Source of the DNA: Nitrospirales bacterium
GTDB lineage: Bacteria > Nitrospirota > Nitrospiria > Nitrospirales > UBA8639
Length of the DNA stretch: 64,000 nucleotides
Reading direction: 5' to 3'
Assembly: GCA_029261295.1 (NCBI GenBank)
Contig: JAJDBP010000035.1
Coordinates: 1-64,000, forward strand
Position numbers and translations under genes: made by a program. Below are positions 1 through 9,616 of the stretch, in pieces. The notes under the pieces were generated by a model. It was not told the origin of the DNA, did not search any database, and was given only the letters and a program-made list of their open reading frames with translations. The stretch's first letter is position 1. Each line of letters begins with the position of its first letter.

Positions 1-2
1 GA

Positions 3-134
3 ATTGATTTATCCGTGTATACGCAAGCCCAGTTGAATAGAGTAGCTCGGCAGTTGAACGAACGTCCGAGGAAAACATTACAATACGAAACACCAGCCGA
101 GAAATTTCAGGCCTGTGTTGCAACGACCAGTTGA
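3..134 (+). CDS. IS30-family transposase, C-terminal fragment (cut by the left edge)
   Basis: The reading frame is open from the window edge and ends at TGA 132-134. The last 43 residues contain QLNRVARQLNERPRKTL followed by ETPAEKF, the typical C-terminus of IS30-family DDE integrases (established family knowledge). The rest of the element lies left of the window, so completeness and activity cannot be judged. The IS end should fall shortly after the stop codon, but the terminal inverted repeat cannot be verified without the other end. It is transcribed towards the convergent lipoprotein gene at 224-583. Confidence 0.85.
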   Translation: MDLSVYTQAQLNRVARQLNERPRKTLQYETPAEKFQACVATTS

Positions 135-223
135 ACTCACAGTCGATTTGCGACGAACAGGATGAAAAATATAATGTCCGCTTTTCCACAATTAGGCTGA
201 AGAAAAAATAACTTCGAAGTCTC

Positions 224-583
224 TTAGGCGGGATCTTCGTAGAAGATATAGGGCGTGGAATAGTCACTGAACTCGAAATAGACTTGTTGCTCCCCTGGGT
301 CTTTTTGGCCATTGAGGTTAGCGTCTAAGACTCCATAGCCAAATCGGTATGGGCGAGGGCGGTCATCATTCGTTCCCATGGCCGTGGTGAGTTTGTCGAT
401 TTCCATGAAGCGTTTGATAAGTTTTTCTCCGGCATAGATTTCTAGGACTCCATTGGTTCCAGTCCAGTTTTGCACAGCGCGGCCCAGTTTATTTTGCGTC
501 TCTTGGGTACAGGCCGTAAAGAGCACGAACGATCCAATGATCAATCCTGCCTTGATTAGCGAATGTAGATGACGTTTTCTCAT
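224..583 (-). CDS. Small outer-membrane-type lipoprotein, function unknown
   Basis: This is a 119-residue protein from ATG 583. It starts with a basic n-region (MRKRHLHS) and a hydrophobic stretch ending in a lipobox-like LFTAC with Cys25, so it should be a lipoprotein processed by signal peptidase II. The mature part has no domain I recognise. It is mixed-charge and contains DANLNGQKDPGEQ, which resembles a short calcium-loop or dockerin-like Asp/Asn segment but is a single copy. A longer reading to 619 is possible, but its first residues (MERVGVRV) are only translation of a dispersed palindromic repeat at 598-634, so I reject it. There is no strong Shine-Dalgarno. Downstream on the same strand lies only the IS30 remnant. 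Confidence 0.65.
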   Translation of the reverse strand: MRKRHLHSLIKAGLIIGSFVLFTACTQETQNKLGRAVQNWTGTNGVLEIYAGEKLIKRFMEIDKLTTAMGTNDDRPRPYRFGYGVLDANLNGQKDPGEQQVYFEFSDYSTPYIFYEDPA

Positions 584-597
584 TGAAATAGTCTTTA

Positions 598-634
598 CCC
601 TCACCCCAACCCTCTCCATTAAAGGGCGAGGGAG
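598..634. repeat. Dispersed REP-like palindromic repeat, copy 1
   Basis: The core is CCCTCACCCCAACCCTCTCC followed, after a short spacer, by GGGCGAGGGAG. The same arms occur at 22059-22094 with a slightly different spacer. The two halves can fold into an imperfect hairpin. Such C-rich/G-rich intergenic palindromes are common in many Gram-negative genomes. This copy lies between two minus-strand genes. Confidence 0.75.
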
Positions 635-662
635 TAAAACAATCTCTCGGTAACGAAATTTT

Positions 663-1457
663 CTAATTTCTTTCGGCTAACCGTTGATAGCTTTCTCGGA
701 TCAGATCTTTGCCATAGGTTCGTTCTAAGCGGCGCACAATAAAATGTCCTCGCGCCATATTTTGAAAGTGATCCATAAAGAGCAAATTAATGGTCGCACC
801 ACCTGCTGCCCCCAATACTGGGATGGCTTGCGCCGCGGCCTTTTCGGATACTTGAATACTATAGCGGGAAGCAATTTTAGACAAAAATCGCACCAAGACA
901 GGAGCTCCAGTATTGGCTAACCCTTGCTCAGCTAAATACTTGGCCGCTTCAGTCATCGCGCCGGCTAAGGCTGCCCTCACCGCAAAGTATCCTGTATCCA
1001 CTCCATCATCTCCCTCTTTCGTTCCACCCAATGCAAAGACTTCCAAACAAGCCAATTTGGTGGTGGCATCGGAAAGTGGTTCCCCTTCACTTCTGGCAAT
1101 ATCAGCAATTGACCGCAACATGATCGTGGTAGAAATGGGCAGCTCCACGGTCAATGCCAACAACCCAAAGGCACCTCCCACCGCTCCACTGACTGACGTT
1201 AAAAACCGATGGGCGCCATCTGCTGATTCACCTCGATACCGTTCATCCAAGGTAGAAACCGCCAAGTCCATGGCTTTTGTCAGTGCTTTTTGCGTGGTGT
1301 TGACCATCGCATCAGATACGCCCTCAGGCAACATCGTAATGGCTTTTTCAATTGGACCTCCAATGAGATTGGTCACTTTGGCCGCATAGGATGGATTTTC
1401 GAGAAGATCTACTGCTCGCTCTAACTCTTGGTGATCAGAAGGATTGAGAGTAGTCAT
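663..1457 (-). CDS. EcsC family protein
   Basis: The protein has 264 residues from ATG 1457. That start is preferred over the in-frame ATG at 1475 because GAGGG lies just upstream of it, inside the six extra codons. It resembles the EcsC family (PF12787): an N-terminal helical part, a glycine/alanine-rich hydrophobic centre (VSGAVGGAFGLLALTVELP), an ALGG segment, and a C-terminal Ala/Gly-rich region (AIPVLGAAGGATINLLFMDHF) followed by a basic helix ending in Arg/Glu-rich sequence. EcsC members are membrane-associated and often sit near transport or secretion genes; their biochemical role is not established. It stands alone between ribD and the small lipoprotein, with no operon partner of obvious relevance. 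Confidence 0.75.
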   Translation of the reverse strand: MTTLNPSDHQELERAVDLLENPSYAAKVTNLIGGPIEKAITMLPEGVSDAMVNTTQKALTKAMDLAVSTLDERYRGESADGAHRFLTSVSGAVGGAFGLLALTVELPISTTIMLRSIADIARSEGEPLSDATTKLACLEVFALGGTKEGDDGVDTGYFAVRAALAGAMTEAAKYLAEQGLANTGAPVLVRFLSKIASRYSIQVSEKAAAQAIPVLGAAGGATINLLFMDHFQNMARGHFIVRRLERTYGKDLIRESYQRLAERN

Positions 1458-1562
1458 AGATTCTTGCCCTCGCAATGGATCGCATAAGGTTCATCGTCAA
1501 TTGATATTGTATTCTTCTTTTATCAAAAATGGCTAATGACGCAGAAGTCATGGAATTTCTTA

Positions 1563-2696
1563 TTATTTTCGAGGTGCCAGATTTCCCACGATCAGCCAAT
1601 CTTGTCCTATTTTTTTGTATTCGGCATTGGTCAAGGCCAGGGCTTGATCAATGGTCTTAGGAGAGGCTCCTCCAATCCAGCTTTTTGCGTCTTGCCCCCC
1701 AAGTAATTTTGGAGCCACATATAATCGAACCTGATTCACCAGGCCTTCTTGAAGAGCCGAGGCATTGAGGCTACTCCCCCCTTCTATCAGGACCGTGGAG
1801 ATACCAATCTTGCCAAGTTTCCCTAAGGTCGCTTTTAAGGAGACCATGCCTTTCTTTTTTGGGAGAACCCAAACCTGAGCCCCTCGATCTGTCAGACCTT
1901 TCATTTTATGTTTTGAGGCCGGTGCGGTCGTACAGATAATCGTAGGTTGTTCATGTATCCAGGTTAAGACCTTGGCCTTCACAGGAATTCGCAAGTGGCT
2001 ATCTAATACAATTCGTACCGGCTGCCGACCGACCCGCTGTCTCATTGCATGCTTTATTCCTCTTGCCGAGAGATCCGGGTTATCGGCCAGAATGGTCCCT
2101 AGGCCTACCATTACCGCATCCACCTGGCTTCGAACACGATGAACGTCTCGTCGAGATTGTTCACCCGTAATCCATTTCGATTGTCCAGTTTTTGTCGCAA
2201 TTTTCCCATCTAACGTCATCGCCCCTTTCAGGGTGACAAAGGGTCGCCCTGTACGAATCCAATGCCGATAAACTTCATTCAATTGTTGAGCTTCTTGTTC
2301 CATCACACCAACCACGACTTGGATACCTGCTTTTTTGAGGCGCTGGAGGCCCTCTCCGCTCACGTGGGGGTTGGGATCGGGCATTGCCACACACACTCGG
2401 GTAAGACCCGACTGAATGAGGAGGGGCACACAGGGCGGAGTTCGTTTGTCTAGGTGGCAGCAAGGTTCTAACGTGACATAAAGCACGCCACCCCTTGCTC
2501 GAGGGCCAGCCTTATGAAGAGCTAAGATTTCAGCATGCGGCTTACCAGCCTGTTGATGATAGGCTTGGCCAACAATGCGCCCTTGATTCACGATCACCGC
2601 ACCCACCATGGGATTTGGGGTCGTCTTCCCTATTCCTCGAGCGGCCAAGGAAAGGGCACGTTTCATGTAAAAATGATCTGATGAGACGGAGGTCAC
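1563..2696 (-). CDS. ribD: Bifunctional riboflavin biosynthesis deaminase/reductase RibD
   Basis: RibD deaminates 2,5-diamino-6-ribosylamino-4(3H)-pyrimidinone 5'-phosphate and then reduces the ribosyl side chain, two early steps of cytosolic riboflavin synthesis. The 377-residue length is normal. The N-terminal deaminase (about 1-145) shows the zinc-site HAE at 54-56 and LEPCC...RTPPC with Cys79 and Cys89. The spacing between these cysteines is one residue longer than the common PCSHxGRTPPC form. The reductase domain (about 150-370) begins VTLKGAMTLDGKIAT and includes VLIEGGSSLN, a typical NADPH-binding segment. The start is GTG, and GTGA overlaps the ppdK stop by four bases, which implies translational coupling. 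No other rib genes are in the window. Confidence 0.95.
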   Translation of the reverse strand: MTSVSSDHFYMKRALSLAARGIGKTTPNPMVGAVIVNQGRIVGQAYHQQAGKPHAEILALHKAGPRARGGVLYVTLEPCCHLDKRTPPCVPLLIQSGLTRVCVAMPDPNPHVSGEGLQRLKKAGIQVVVGVMEQEAQQLNEVYRHWIRTGRPFVTLKGAMTLDGKIATKTGQSKWITGEQSRRDVHRVRSQVDAVMVGLGTILADNPDLSARGIKHAMRQRVGRQPVRIVLDSHLRIPVKAKVLTWIHEQPTIICTTAPASKHKMKGLTDRGAQVWVLPKKKGMVSLKATLGKLGKIGISTVLIEGGSSLNASALQEGLVNQVRLYVAPKLLGGQDAKSWIGGASPKTIDQALALTNAEYKKIGQDWLIVGNLAPRK

Positions 2697-5600
2697 CGTC
2701 GTTTTGATGAGGTCATGGATTTCTTACGAGACGTAGATTTCGCGACGGCCTTTTTTCTGACGACTGTTTTTTTTGCACGAACCTTTTTCGGTGTTGATTT
2801 TTTAGAACTCACCTTCTTTTTTGCGATCGTCTTTTTGGCTTTTGTGGTCGCGACCTGTTTTTTTCTTGTCGTTGGCTTTTTGGTCGCACTCTTACTCTCT
2901 TCACGTTCTAACACCGCGACCGCAGCTTGCGCTGCAGCCAGTCTGGCAATCGGCACGCGATACGGTGAACAACTGACATAATTTAATCCAAGCTCATGAC
3001 AGAACGCGACAGAACTGGGTTCCCCGCCATGCTCACCACATATCCCAAGCTTAATTCCTGGCCTGGATTTTCGACCTTCCTGAATCGCCCACTTCATCAA
3101 CGCTCCAACACCCTCTTGATCTAAGACCGCAAAAGGGTCGGCCGGCATTATATTTTCCGCCTTTTTGTCAATGGTCGCCTTACACATTCGGCACACCATT
3201 TTTTTCCAATCCACATTGCTACGCTGACAGACCGGGCATCGATCCTGACGATCTAAATAAAATCCAATATAGGGTCCAGCATCATCACGTGAAAAGCCAT
3301 ATGTGGTTTGGGTTAAATCATTGGTTCCAAATGAAAAGAATTCTGCATCCTCGGCAATGCGTGCAGCGGTCACTGCGGCACGAGGCAGCTCAATCATCGT
3401 GCCAACCAAGTAATTCAATTTCACGCCATATTGTCCCATGGTCTGTTGAGCGACATCACGAATAAGTTCCTTTTGAGCTTTCATCTCTGAAGCCATGCCC
3501 ACCAAGGGAATCATAATCTCCGGTACAATTTTCTTACCTTCTCGAGCCACTTCGCAGGCCGCTTCAAAAATAGCTTGTACCTGCATTCGGGTAATTTCTG
3601 GCATCGTAATACCCAAGCGACACCCACGAAGACCTAGCATGGGATTAAATTCATGCAGTTCTTCAACACGATTTAAGATTTTTTGTTTTTCTTTGATAAC
3701 GGTCGGATCTCCGTTGGTCACCTCAAGTTTGGCTAATTCCACCAGCAAATGTTCTCGCTTGGGAAGAAATTCATGCAATGGTGGATCTAGCAAGCGAATC
3801 GTGACAGGAAATCCCTTCATCTCCCGGTAGAGTCCAATAAAGTCCTGACGTTGCAACGGAAGTAGTTGTTGCAAATAGAGTTCGCGTTCTTCACGAGAGG
3901 AAGCCAAGATCATTTGCTGCATGATCGCGACACGATCTTCGGCAAAAAACATATGCTCTGTGCGGCAGAGACCAATTCCTTCGGCACCAAACCCTCTCGC
4001 AATTTGGGCCTGATCTGGAACATCGGCATTGGAACGAACGCGCAAAGTTCGAAACGCATCAGCCCACTTCAAGATCGTCGAAAAATATCCATACTTTTCG
4101 GATTGTTTGGCATCCATTCGACCTTGAATCACTTGGATGACTTCAGAATCGACCACCGGAATATCTCCTGCATACACTTTTCCGGTGAATCCATTCAAAG
4201 AAATATACTCTCCTTCATTCAACACCAAATTACCAAATCGGACTTGGCCATTAGGCAAAACATCCACCTCATCACAACCGGCAATACAGACCTTTCCCAT
4301 TTGCCGTGCAACGACGGCTGCATGAGAAGTCATCCCCCCTTTGGCCGTTAAAAACCCTTCCGCAGCATGCATGCCATGGATATCGTCTGGACTGGTCTCA
4401 TGACGAACCAGGACAGCACGCTCGCCTTTGGCTTTTAATTCCACCGCACGATCTGGAGTCAACGCTATCTGCCCCGCTGCTGCACCTGGCCCTGCTGGCA
4501 ACCCTTTACCAACGGCTTGAAAATTCGCTTCATCGCTGCTTTCAAAAATGGGATAGAGGTATTGCGACAGTTGTTCCGGAGCGACCCGCTTCACGGCCTC
4601 TCTTCGGTCAATAAGACCTTGTCGTACCATGTCTACCGCAATGCGAACCGCCGCGATTCCAGTACGTTTCCCCACACGCGTTTGCAGCATGTATAACTTA
4701 CCTTCTTGAATCGTGAACTCTAAATCCAGCATATCGCGATAATGCTTTTCAAGAATACGTTGCGTTTTAATGAGATCTTTATACGCCCCTGGCAACGTCT
4801 CTTGTAATGAGACGACGGGCAAAGGAGTACGAATTCCGGCTACGACATCTTCCCCTTGCGCATTTAATAAGCATTCGCCAAAAAAGGTCGATACACCATT
4901 GGCTGGGTTTCTGGTAAACGCGACACCGGTTCCGCTCGTATCTCCCATATTGCCAAAGACCATCGCTTGCACATTCACGGCCGTACCCCATTCATCAGGA
5001 ATATCGTAGAGTCGTCGATACGTCACTGCTCGATCGCCAAACCAGGAATCAAAAACGGCATTAATGGACATTCGCAATTGCTCAAAAGGATCTTGAGGGA
5101 AATCTGAACCGGTCTCATTTTTCACGAGCACTAAATATTGTTCGACCAAACGACCTAACGCCTGCGCGGTTAAATCCGTGTCATGCGTGGCCCCTTCGGC
5201 CTCTTTGAGAACATCAAGCGCTTTCTCGAAACCTTCACGAGACATCCCCATCACCACGTTTGCAAACATCGTGATAAAGCGCCGATATGCATCAACCGCA
5301 AAGCGTGGATTATTGGTTTTCTTCGCCAGACCCTGAACCGTGTGTTGGTTGAGCCCCAGGTTCAAGACGGTATCCATCATGCCAGGCATAGAGGCACGAG
5401 CACCCGATCTGACGGAAACTAGCAACGGACGATCAGGGTCTCCTAACCGAGCTTTCATACTATGTTCGACCTGTCGAAGCCCTTTCAGCGCTTGATCCCA
5501 CATCGTGCCTGGATAGCGTTTCTTGGAGTGGAAATATTCCACGCAGGCTTCAGTGGTGATGGTCAACCCAGAGGGCACCGAAATCTTTAAGTTCGTCATC

Positions 5601-5701
5601 TCCGCTAAACCAGATCCCTTACCACCCAAGAGTTCTCTCATTTTGCCTGTTCCTTCAGCCTTGCCCCCGCCAAAGAAATAGACATATTTTTTTTGCCGCA
5701 T
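2693..5701 (-). CDS. ppdK: Pyruvate, phosphate dikinase with a lysine-rich C-terminal tail
   Basis: PPDK interconverts pyruvate, ATP and phosphate with PEP, AMP and pyrophosphate in the cytosol. The start is ATG 5701, eight bases after AAAGGAG; the frame stays open to 5731 (GTG), but that reading would swallow the ribosome site. Visible are the N-terminal ATP-grasp part (FGGGKAEGTGKMRELLGGKG), the phosphohistidine loop GGMTSHAAVVAR with His460, and the C-terminal TIM barrel with the catalytic Cys888 in GICGEHGGEP. The family usually ends near residue 935. Here about 68 more residues follow, with 23 Lys and 6 Arg and only one acidic residue, in repeated KKT/KKS/RKK units like the tail of histone H1. 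ribD overlaps the stop codon. Confidence 0.96.
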   Translation of the reverse strand: MRQKKYVYFFGGGKAEGTGKMRELLGGKGSGLAEMTNLKISVPSGLTITTEACVEYFHSKKRYPGTMWDQALKGLRQVEHSMKARLGDPDRPLLVSVRSGARASMPGMMDTVLNLGLNQHTVQGLAKKTNNPRFAVDAYRRFITMFANVVMGMSREGFEKALDVLKEAEGATHDTDLTAQALGRLVEQYLVLVKNETGSDFPQDPFEQLRMSINAVFDSWFGDRAVTYRRLYDIPDEWGTAVNVQAMVFGNMGDTSGTGVAFTRNPANGVSTFFGECLLNAQGEDVVAGIRTPLPVVSLQETLPGAYKDLIKTQRILEKHYRDMLDLEFTIQEGKLYMLQTRVGKRTGIAAVRIAVDMVRQGLIDRREAVKRVAPEQLSQYLYPIFESSDEANFQAVGKGLPAGPGAAAGQIALTPDRAVELKAKGERAVLVRHETSPDDIHGMHAAEGFLTAKGGMTSHAAVVARQMGKVCIAGCDEVDVLPNGQVRFGNLVLNEGEYISLNGFTGKVYAGDIPVVDSEVIQVIQGRMDAKQSEKYGYFSTILKWADAFRTLRVRSNADVPDQAQIARGFGAEGIGLCRTEHMFFAEDRVAIMQQMILASSREERELYLQQLLPLQRQDFIGLYREMKGFPVTIRLLDPPLHEFLPKREHLLVELAKLEVTNGDPTVIKEKQKILNRVEELHEFNPMLGLRGCRLGITMPEITRMQVQAIFEAACEVAREGKKIVPEIMIPLVGMASEMKAQKELIRDVAQQTMGQYGVKLNYLVGTMIELPRAAVTAARIAEDAEFFSFGTNDLTQTTYGFSRDDAGPYIGFYLDRQDRCPVCQRSNVDWKKMVCRMCKATIDKKAENIMPADPFAVLDQEGVGALMKWAIQEGRKSRPGIKLGICGEHGGEPSSVAFCHELGLNYVSCSPYRVPIARLAAAQAAVAVLEREESKSATKKPTTRKKQVATTKAKKTIAKKKVSSKKSTPKKVRAKKTVVRKKAVAKSTSRKKSMTSSKRR

Positions 5702-5937
5702 GAATCGCTCTCCTTTACCCGACAAAGACACCTAGATAGGAAAAAGACGTAGATATGTTCAACTCGGAATTACGCCGGCATAGTGGCCAATTCAACCGAT
5801 GAGAATACCCCTGAAAGGCCAATAGCCAGGCTCCAAGCGCTAATTGGATGCTCCATGGCCTTCCGGAAAATTGTAATGACGTGAGACTTGTGAAAACGAG
5901 ATGTGAAGGTATCACAGCTGGTGAGTAGCCCCGGCAC

Positions 5938-6423
5938 TCATGTCGAACGATGATCAAAATATTGTAGACGAATTTGATATTGGGCAATTAATTTTCGTTT
6001 CACCCACATTCCAAATGCCATAACCACTATCGCAAAAATCATCAGGGCAATCAATCGATAATTTTCGGTTGATTGCCCGGAAAAATAGAGATTCCCGTCT
6101 GCTCCCATCGCTAATGGCTTTCCTGGAGTCAAAGTATGGGTTTGGCCCGTAATGTCTGAAAAGTCTATCCATTCGGTACAGACTTTCACCAAACCCTCGG
6201 CACCAGCCACCTTAGCCCATTGTACGCCAACACAATCGCCATTTGTTGGATCATAGAGTTCGGGTTTGGCCAAGGCTGACTCTAGATCCACGCCACTTAC
6301 CCACAGTCCGAGAAAAAGCAAGCCATTACAGCCAATAATAAGGCTAATGGTCACCACGTGAGTAAATCGTCGGAGCCTTCGAGTCGTCTCAGATTCCTCA
6401 AGAAAAGGCCGTTCGGTACTCAT
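5938..6423 (-). CDS. Two-TM membrane protein of unknown function
   Basis: The protein has 161 residues. After a charged N-terminus (ESETTRRLRR) there is one membrane segment (about 24-46, VVTISLIIGCNGLLFLGLWV). A periplasmic-looking domain of about 70 residues follows, with two cysteines (NGDCVGV and VKVCTEW). A second membrane segment (about 123-140, LIALMIFAIVVMAFGMWV) and a basic tail end the protein. The topology suggests both termini in the cytoplasm, and the two cysteines could form a disulfide. I do not recognise the family. It lies between glyS and ppdK on the same strand with gaps of about 50 and 235 bases. Confidence 0.6.
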   Translation of the reverse strand: MSTERPFLEESETTRRLRRFTHVVTISLIIGCNGLLFLGLWVSGVDLESALAKPELYDPTNGDCVGVQWAKVAGAEGLVKVCTEWIDFSDITGQTHTLTPGKPLAMGADGNLYFSGQSTENYRLIALMIFAIVVMAFGMWVKRKLIAQYQIRLQYFDHRST

Positions 6424-6477
6424 ACCACTTTGAGTTCTTTGTCCTTGAATCCTGGTGGTTACAACCCTGTCTCACTA

Positions 6478-8673
6478 TTATCCTACATCAGTGCTCGCTG
6501 ATTGAATACATGAAAAATCCGCAATATTGAGAAATAACCTATCAATTGCGGTCAGGAGTGACAGCCGATTTTCTCGAATGGCGCTCTCGGGGTCATTGAC
6601 CAATACCGTCGCAAAAAACTCATCAATGGCTGATTTGAAAGTCAATAAGCTTTTGAGGACTCCAGCGTAATCTCCCGTAGCAACTCCATGACTTACTTCT
6701 TGTTGGGCCTTTTCAAACACCTGGAAAAGCCGTGATTCGGATTCATGTTGAAATCGTTCGGGGTTCACGCCTGTTTGATTCCATCTCTCCTTTTCGACAA
6801 TTCTGTGGGCTCGCTTAAATCCCACCATGAGGGTTTCAAAGTCATCAAGGCCAACCATACTTTGCACGGCTCTCATGCGAGATAATAGATCTCCAACATC
6901 AGCAGTACCATGGGGTCGAACACGGATCACAGCCTCCATCACATCATCTCGTAATCCCATCGTGGTCCTACCATAAAACCTCAGCCGATCCATAATGAAA
7001 CCCATAATCTCTGAAACAGTTTGTGGGTGCCCCTGACCTACCCCTTGTTTTGTCAAAATCTGAATCATCTGCTCGAACATTTCGACCAAATTCAGACGAA
7101 GTGCGGTCTCACTGACAATGCGAACGAGACCATAGGCCGCTCGTCGTAATCCTAAGGGATCTTCCGACCCAGTTGGCACCATTCCAACCGAAAAAAATGA
7201 GGCAATAGAATCACATCGATCAGCACAAGCCACCAAGAGACCTGGGGAGCTCGTCGGCAAAGAATCGTCAGGAAATCGTGGCAAATAATGTTCCCCTATT
7301 GCCAAGCAAACTTCTTGAGGTTCCCCATCATGCCGGGCATACTCCTCTCCCATTACACCCTGCAAGCTAGGAAACTCTCCTACCATCCCAGTTGTCAGGT
7401 CAGCTTTAGATAGTAATCCAGCCCGATGGCACAGGTCAGAAATATTATTCTGGCCAAGCCTCAATGCCATCCACCCGGCCAATTCTTGAACACGTTCCAC
7501 CTTCTGTCGCATGGTCCCTAATTTATGATGAAAAATTATTCCCTCTAAGGCCTGGACTCGCTCATGAAGTGGCTGCTTTTGATCTTCAAGAAAGAAATAT
7601 TGTGCATCTTTGAGACGAGCCGACAACACACGTTCATTCCCCTTGGTTATTAATTTGGTATTTCCCCATGGTGTATTGGTTATCGCAATAAATTTCGGCA
7701 ACAGCCCACCGTCATTCCCAACAAGTGAAAGAAAACCTTGGTGCTCTTTCATAGAAGAGATTAAGACGGGCTTCGGCAAGGTTAAAAATTCTTTCTGAAA
7801 GGTTCCGAGAATAGCATGGGGATGTTCAACACCCCACACAGCTTCATCAATCAGTTCCTGCCGATACAGAGGATCAATCTCGCCTTTTCCCAATTTGGCC
7901 AATTTGCCAATTTGGCTTGTGATTTCTGCCCGTCGTTCATCGGGATCAACCAACACACCCAATTTCTTCATGGTGGCAATGTAATTGGCAGCATTGGACA
8001 AGGAAACATTCTGTGCCCCTTTTTTCCCCTTGATCCGAAAATAACGATGCCCCCAAGTCACTCCTCCAGAAATAAGCCCCGCAAACTCAATTTTCAGCAC
8101 TTGATGCCCCAAGATGACCGCTATCCAGCGGATCGGGCGGGCAAACTTTGTTTGAGAATTATTCCAGCGCATGGCTTTAGAAAAGATCAGCTTCGCTAAA
8201 TACACAGGAAGACTGGAGGTGAGCACTTTTTTGGCTGATTCACCCCGTTGATATTTTTCTGCAGTCAGATAGAGGCCCTTAGGGGTTTCCTTGAGGGTCA
8301 GTTCTTCAACTGACACTCCTTGAGATTTAGCAAAACCTTGAGCTGCTTTAGTGGGAGAACCCGATGCATCAAAGGCAGCTGACTTTGGTGGACCAGTAAT
8401 TTGTTGAGAAAGAGATAGTTGCTTGGATTGAACTCCATCAACCATTAACGCTAACCGCCGGGATGTCCCGATTGTCCGTATTTGTTTATAGTTCAAACGA
8501 CAATCACTGAAGAGGGCTTCGCTAAGAAGGGCTAAATCCTGAAGGGCTTGAGGGAGAAGCGTGGTGGGAATTTCTTCGGTACCAATTTCTACCAACAAAG
8601 GTAGAGAGGCAACTTGTCCTTTTCTAGAAGAAGCGGCATTCAACTTTTTTGTTGTTTTTTGGGGAGGGGCCAT
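6478..8673 (-). CDS. glyS: Glycyl-tRNA synthetase beta subunit
   Basis: GlyS is the large subunit of the bacterial alpha2beta2 glycyl-tRNA synthetase and contributes tRNA recognition. The sequence has LLVEIGTEEIPTTLLPQAL near the N-terminus, RWNNSQTKFARPIRWIAVILG, and an HD-like segment with GMVGEFPSLQGVMGEEYA and ADRCDSIASFF, all hallmarks of GlyS. At 731 residues it is slightly longer than usual. The extra length is a 25-residue basic N-terminal extension (MAPPQKTTKKLNAASSRKGQ) before the normal start. It is the second gene of a glyQ-glyS operon, with 28 bases separating the two. Confidence 0.96.
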   Translation of the reverse strand: MAPPQKTTKKLNAASSRKGQVASLPLLVEIGTEEIPTTLLPQALQDLALLSEALFSDCRLNYKQIRTIGTSRRLALMVDGVQSKQLSLSQQITGPPKSAAFDASGSPTKAAQGFAKSQGVSVEELTLKETPKGLYLTAEKYQRGESAKKVLTSSLPVYLAKLIFSKAMRWNNSQTKFARPIRWIAVILGHQVLKIEFAGLISGGVTWGHRYFRIKGKKGAQNVSLSNAANYIATMKKLGVLVDPDERRAEITSQIGKLAKLGKGEIDPLYRQELIDEAVWGVEHPHAILGTFQKEFLTLPKPVLISSMKEHQGFLSLVGNDGGLLPKFIAITNTPWGNTKLITKGNERVLSARLKDAQYFFLEDQKQPLHERVQALEGIIFHHKLGTMRQKVERVQELAGWMALRLGQNNISDLCHRAGLLSKADLTTGMVGEFPSLQGVMGEEYARHDGEPQEVCLAIGEHYLPRFPDDSLPTSSPGLLVACADRCDSIASFFSVGMVPTGSEDPLGLRRAAYGLVRIVSETALRLNLVEMFEQMIQILTKQGVGQGHPQTVSEIMGFIMDRLRFYGRTTMGLRDDVMEAVIRVRPHGTADVGDLLSRMRAVQSMVGLDDFETLMVGFKRAHRIVEKERWNQTGVNPERFQHESESRLFQVFEKAQQEVSHGVATGDYAGVLKSLLTFKSAIDEFFATVLVNDPESAIRENRLSLLTAIDRLFLNIADFSCIQSASTDVG

Positions 8674-8701
8674 AACACAAAAACCCTAAAAATAATTTCC
8701 G

Positions 8702-9616
8702 CTAACGCTTTTTCCGTACTTTCGCTCTTGGGGATTGATTCTTCTTGTGTAGCAAGGGGAAACCCATCCCCTCCCGTTGCTCGAAATAGGCCTGGGCGCA
8801 CTTTCTGGCCAAATTGCGCACACGGCCAATATACCCCGTGCGTTGAGCGACACTAATGGCTCCTCTGGCATCTAACACATTGAAGAAGTGCGAACACTTC
8901 ATACAACAATCATAGGCTGGAAGAACCAGGCCCCGGGGATGCTCCAGCAACTGCTGACATTCTTGTTCATAGCGATCAAAGGAACTTTGCAACAAATTGA
9001 TGTCCGCAACCTCAAAATTATAGATTGACCATTGCACCTCTGACTCATGATACAACTCACCATAGCGAACATTCTCTGTCCACAATAAATCATAAACCGA
9101 ATCAACCTCTTGCAAATACATCGCGATTCGCTCAAGGCCATACGTGAGTTCCACTGTGACAGGATTCATTTCCAAACTGCCGACTTCTTGGAAGTACGTG
9201 AATTGGGTAATTTCCATTCCATCTAGACGCACCTCCCAACCCAGCCCCCAGGCTCCTAATGTCGGAGATTCCCAATCATCTTGAAGAAATTGAATATCAT
9301 GTTGATAGGGATCTAAGCCTAAGTGGGAAAGACTTTGGAGGTACAGATCTTGGGGATCGGCAGGGGCAGGCTTCAAGACAACTTGATACTGAAAATAATG
9401 TTGAAGACGATTGGGATTGTCCCCATACCGACCATCAGTTGGCCTTCGACATGGTTCAATATAAGCCGAACGCCAGGGCTCTGGACCAATAGCCCGCAAA
9501 AAGGTCGCAGGATTAAATGTTCCCGCCCCTTTTTCCGTATCATACGGCTGGGAAATGATGCAGTCGTGGGACTTCCAAAATTGTTGAAGGGAGAGAATGA
9601 TCTCTTGAAAGGTCAC
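8702..9616 (-). CDS. glyQ: Glycyl-tRNA synthetase alpha subunit
   Basis: GlyQ carries the class II catalytic site that activates glycine with ATP. The 304-residue protein begins [18 protein letters not shown] and has [32 protein letters not shown], and [22 protein letters not shown], all diagnostic of the alpha subunit. The start is GTG at 9616, fitting the family N-terminus. The C-terminus is basic ([10 protein letters not shown]) and slightly extended. It heads the glyQ-glyS pair. A TATATA element lies upstream on the minus strand near 9650, but I see no clear -35 and no T-box. Confidence 0.96.
   Translation of the reverse strand: MTFQEIILSLQQFWKSHDCIISQPYDTEKGAGTFNPATFLRAIGPEPWRSAYIEPCRRPTDGRYGDNPNRLQHYFQYQVVLKPAPADPQDLYLQSLSHLGLDPYQHDIQFLQDDWESPTLGAWGLGWEVRLDGMEITQFTYFQEVGSLEMNPVTVELTYGLERIAMYLQEVDSVYDLLWTENVRYGELYHESEVQWSIYNFEVADINLLQSSFDRYEQECQQLLEHPRGLVLPAYDCCMKCSHFFNVLDARGAISVAQRTGYIGRVRNLARKCAQAYFEQREGMGFPLLHKKNQSPRAKVRKKR

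Noticed and set aside
913-1389. Plus-strand 158-codon frame
   Set aside because: It is antisense to the EcsC-like gene, has no ribosome site and shows no protein family features.
5702-5731. N-terminal extension of PPDK to a GTG at 5731
   Set aside because: The extension encodes the AAAGGAG ribosome site; ATG 5701 gives the family N-terminus.
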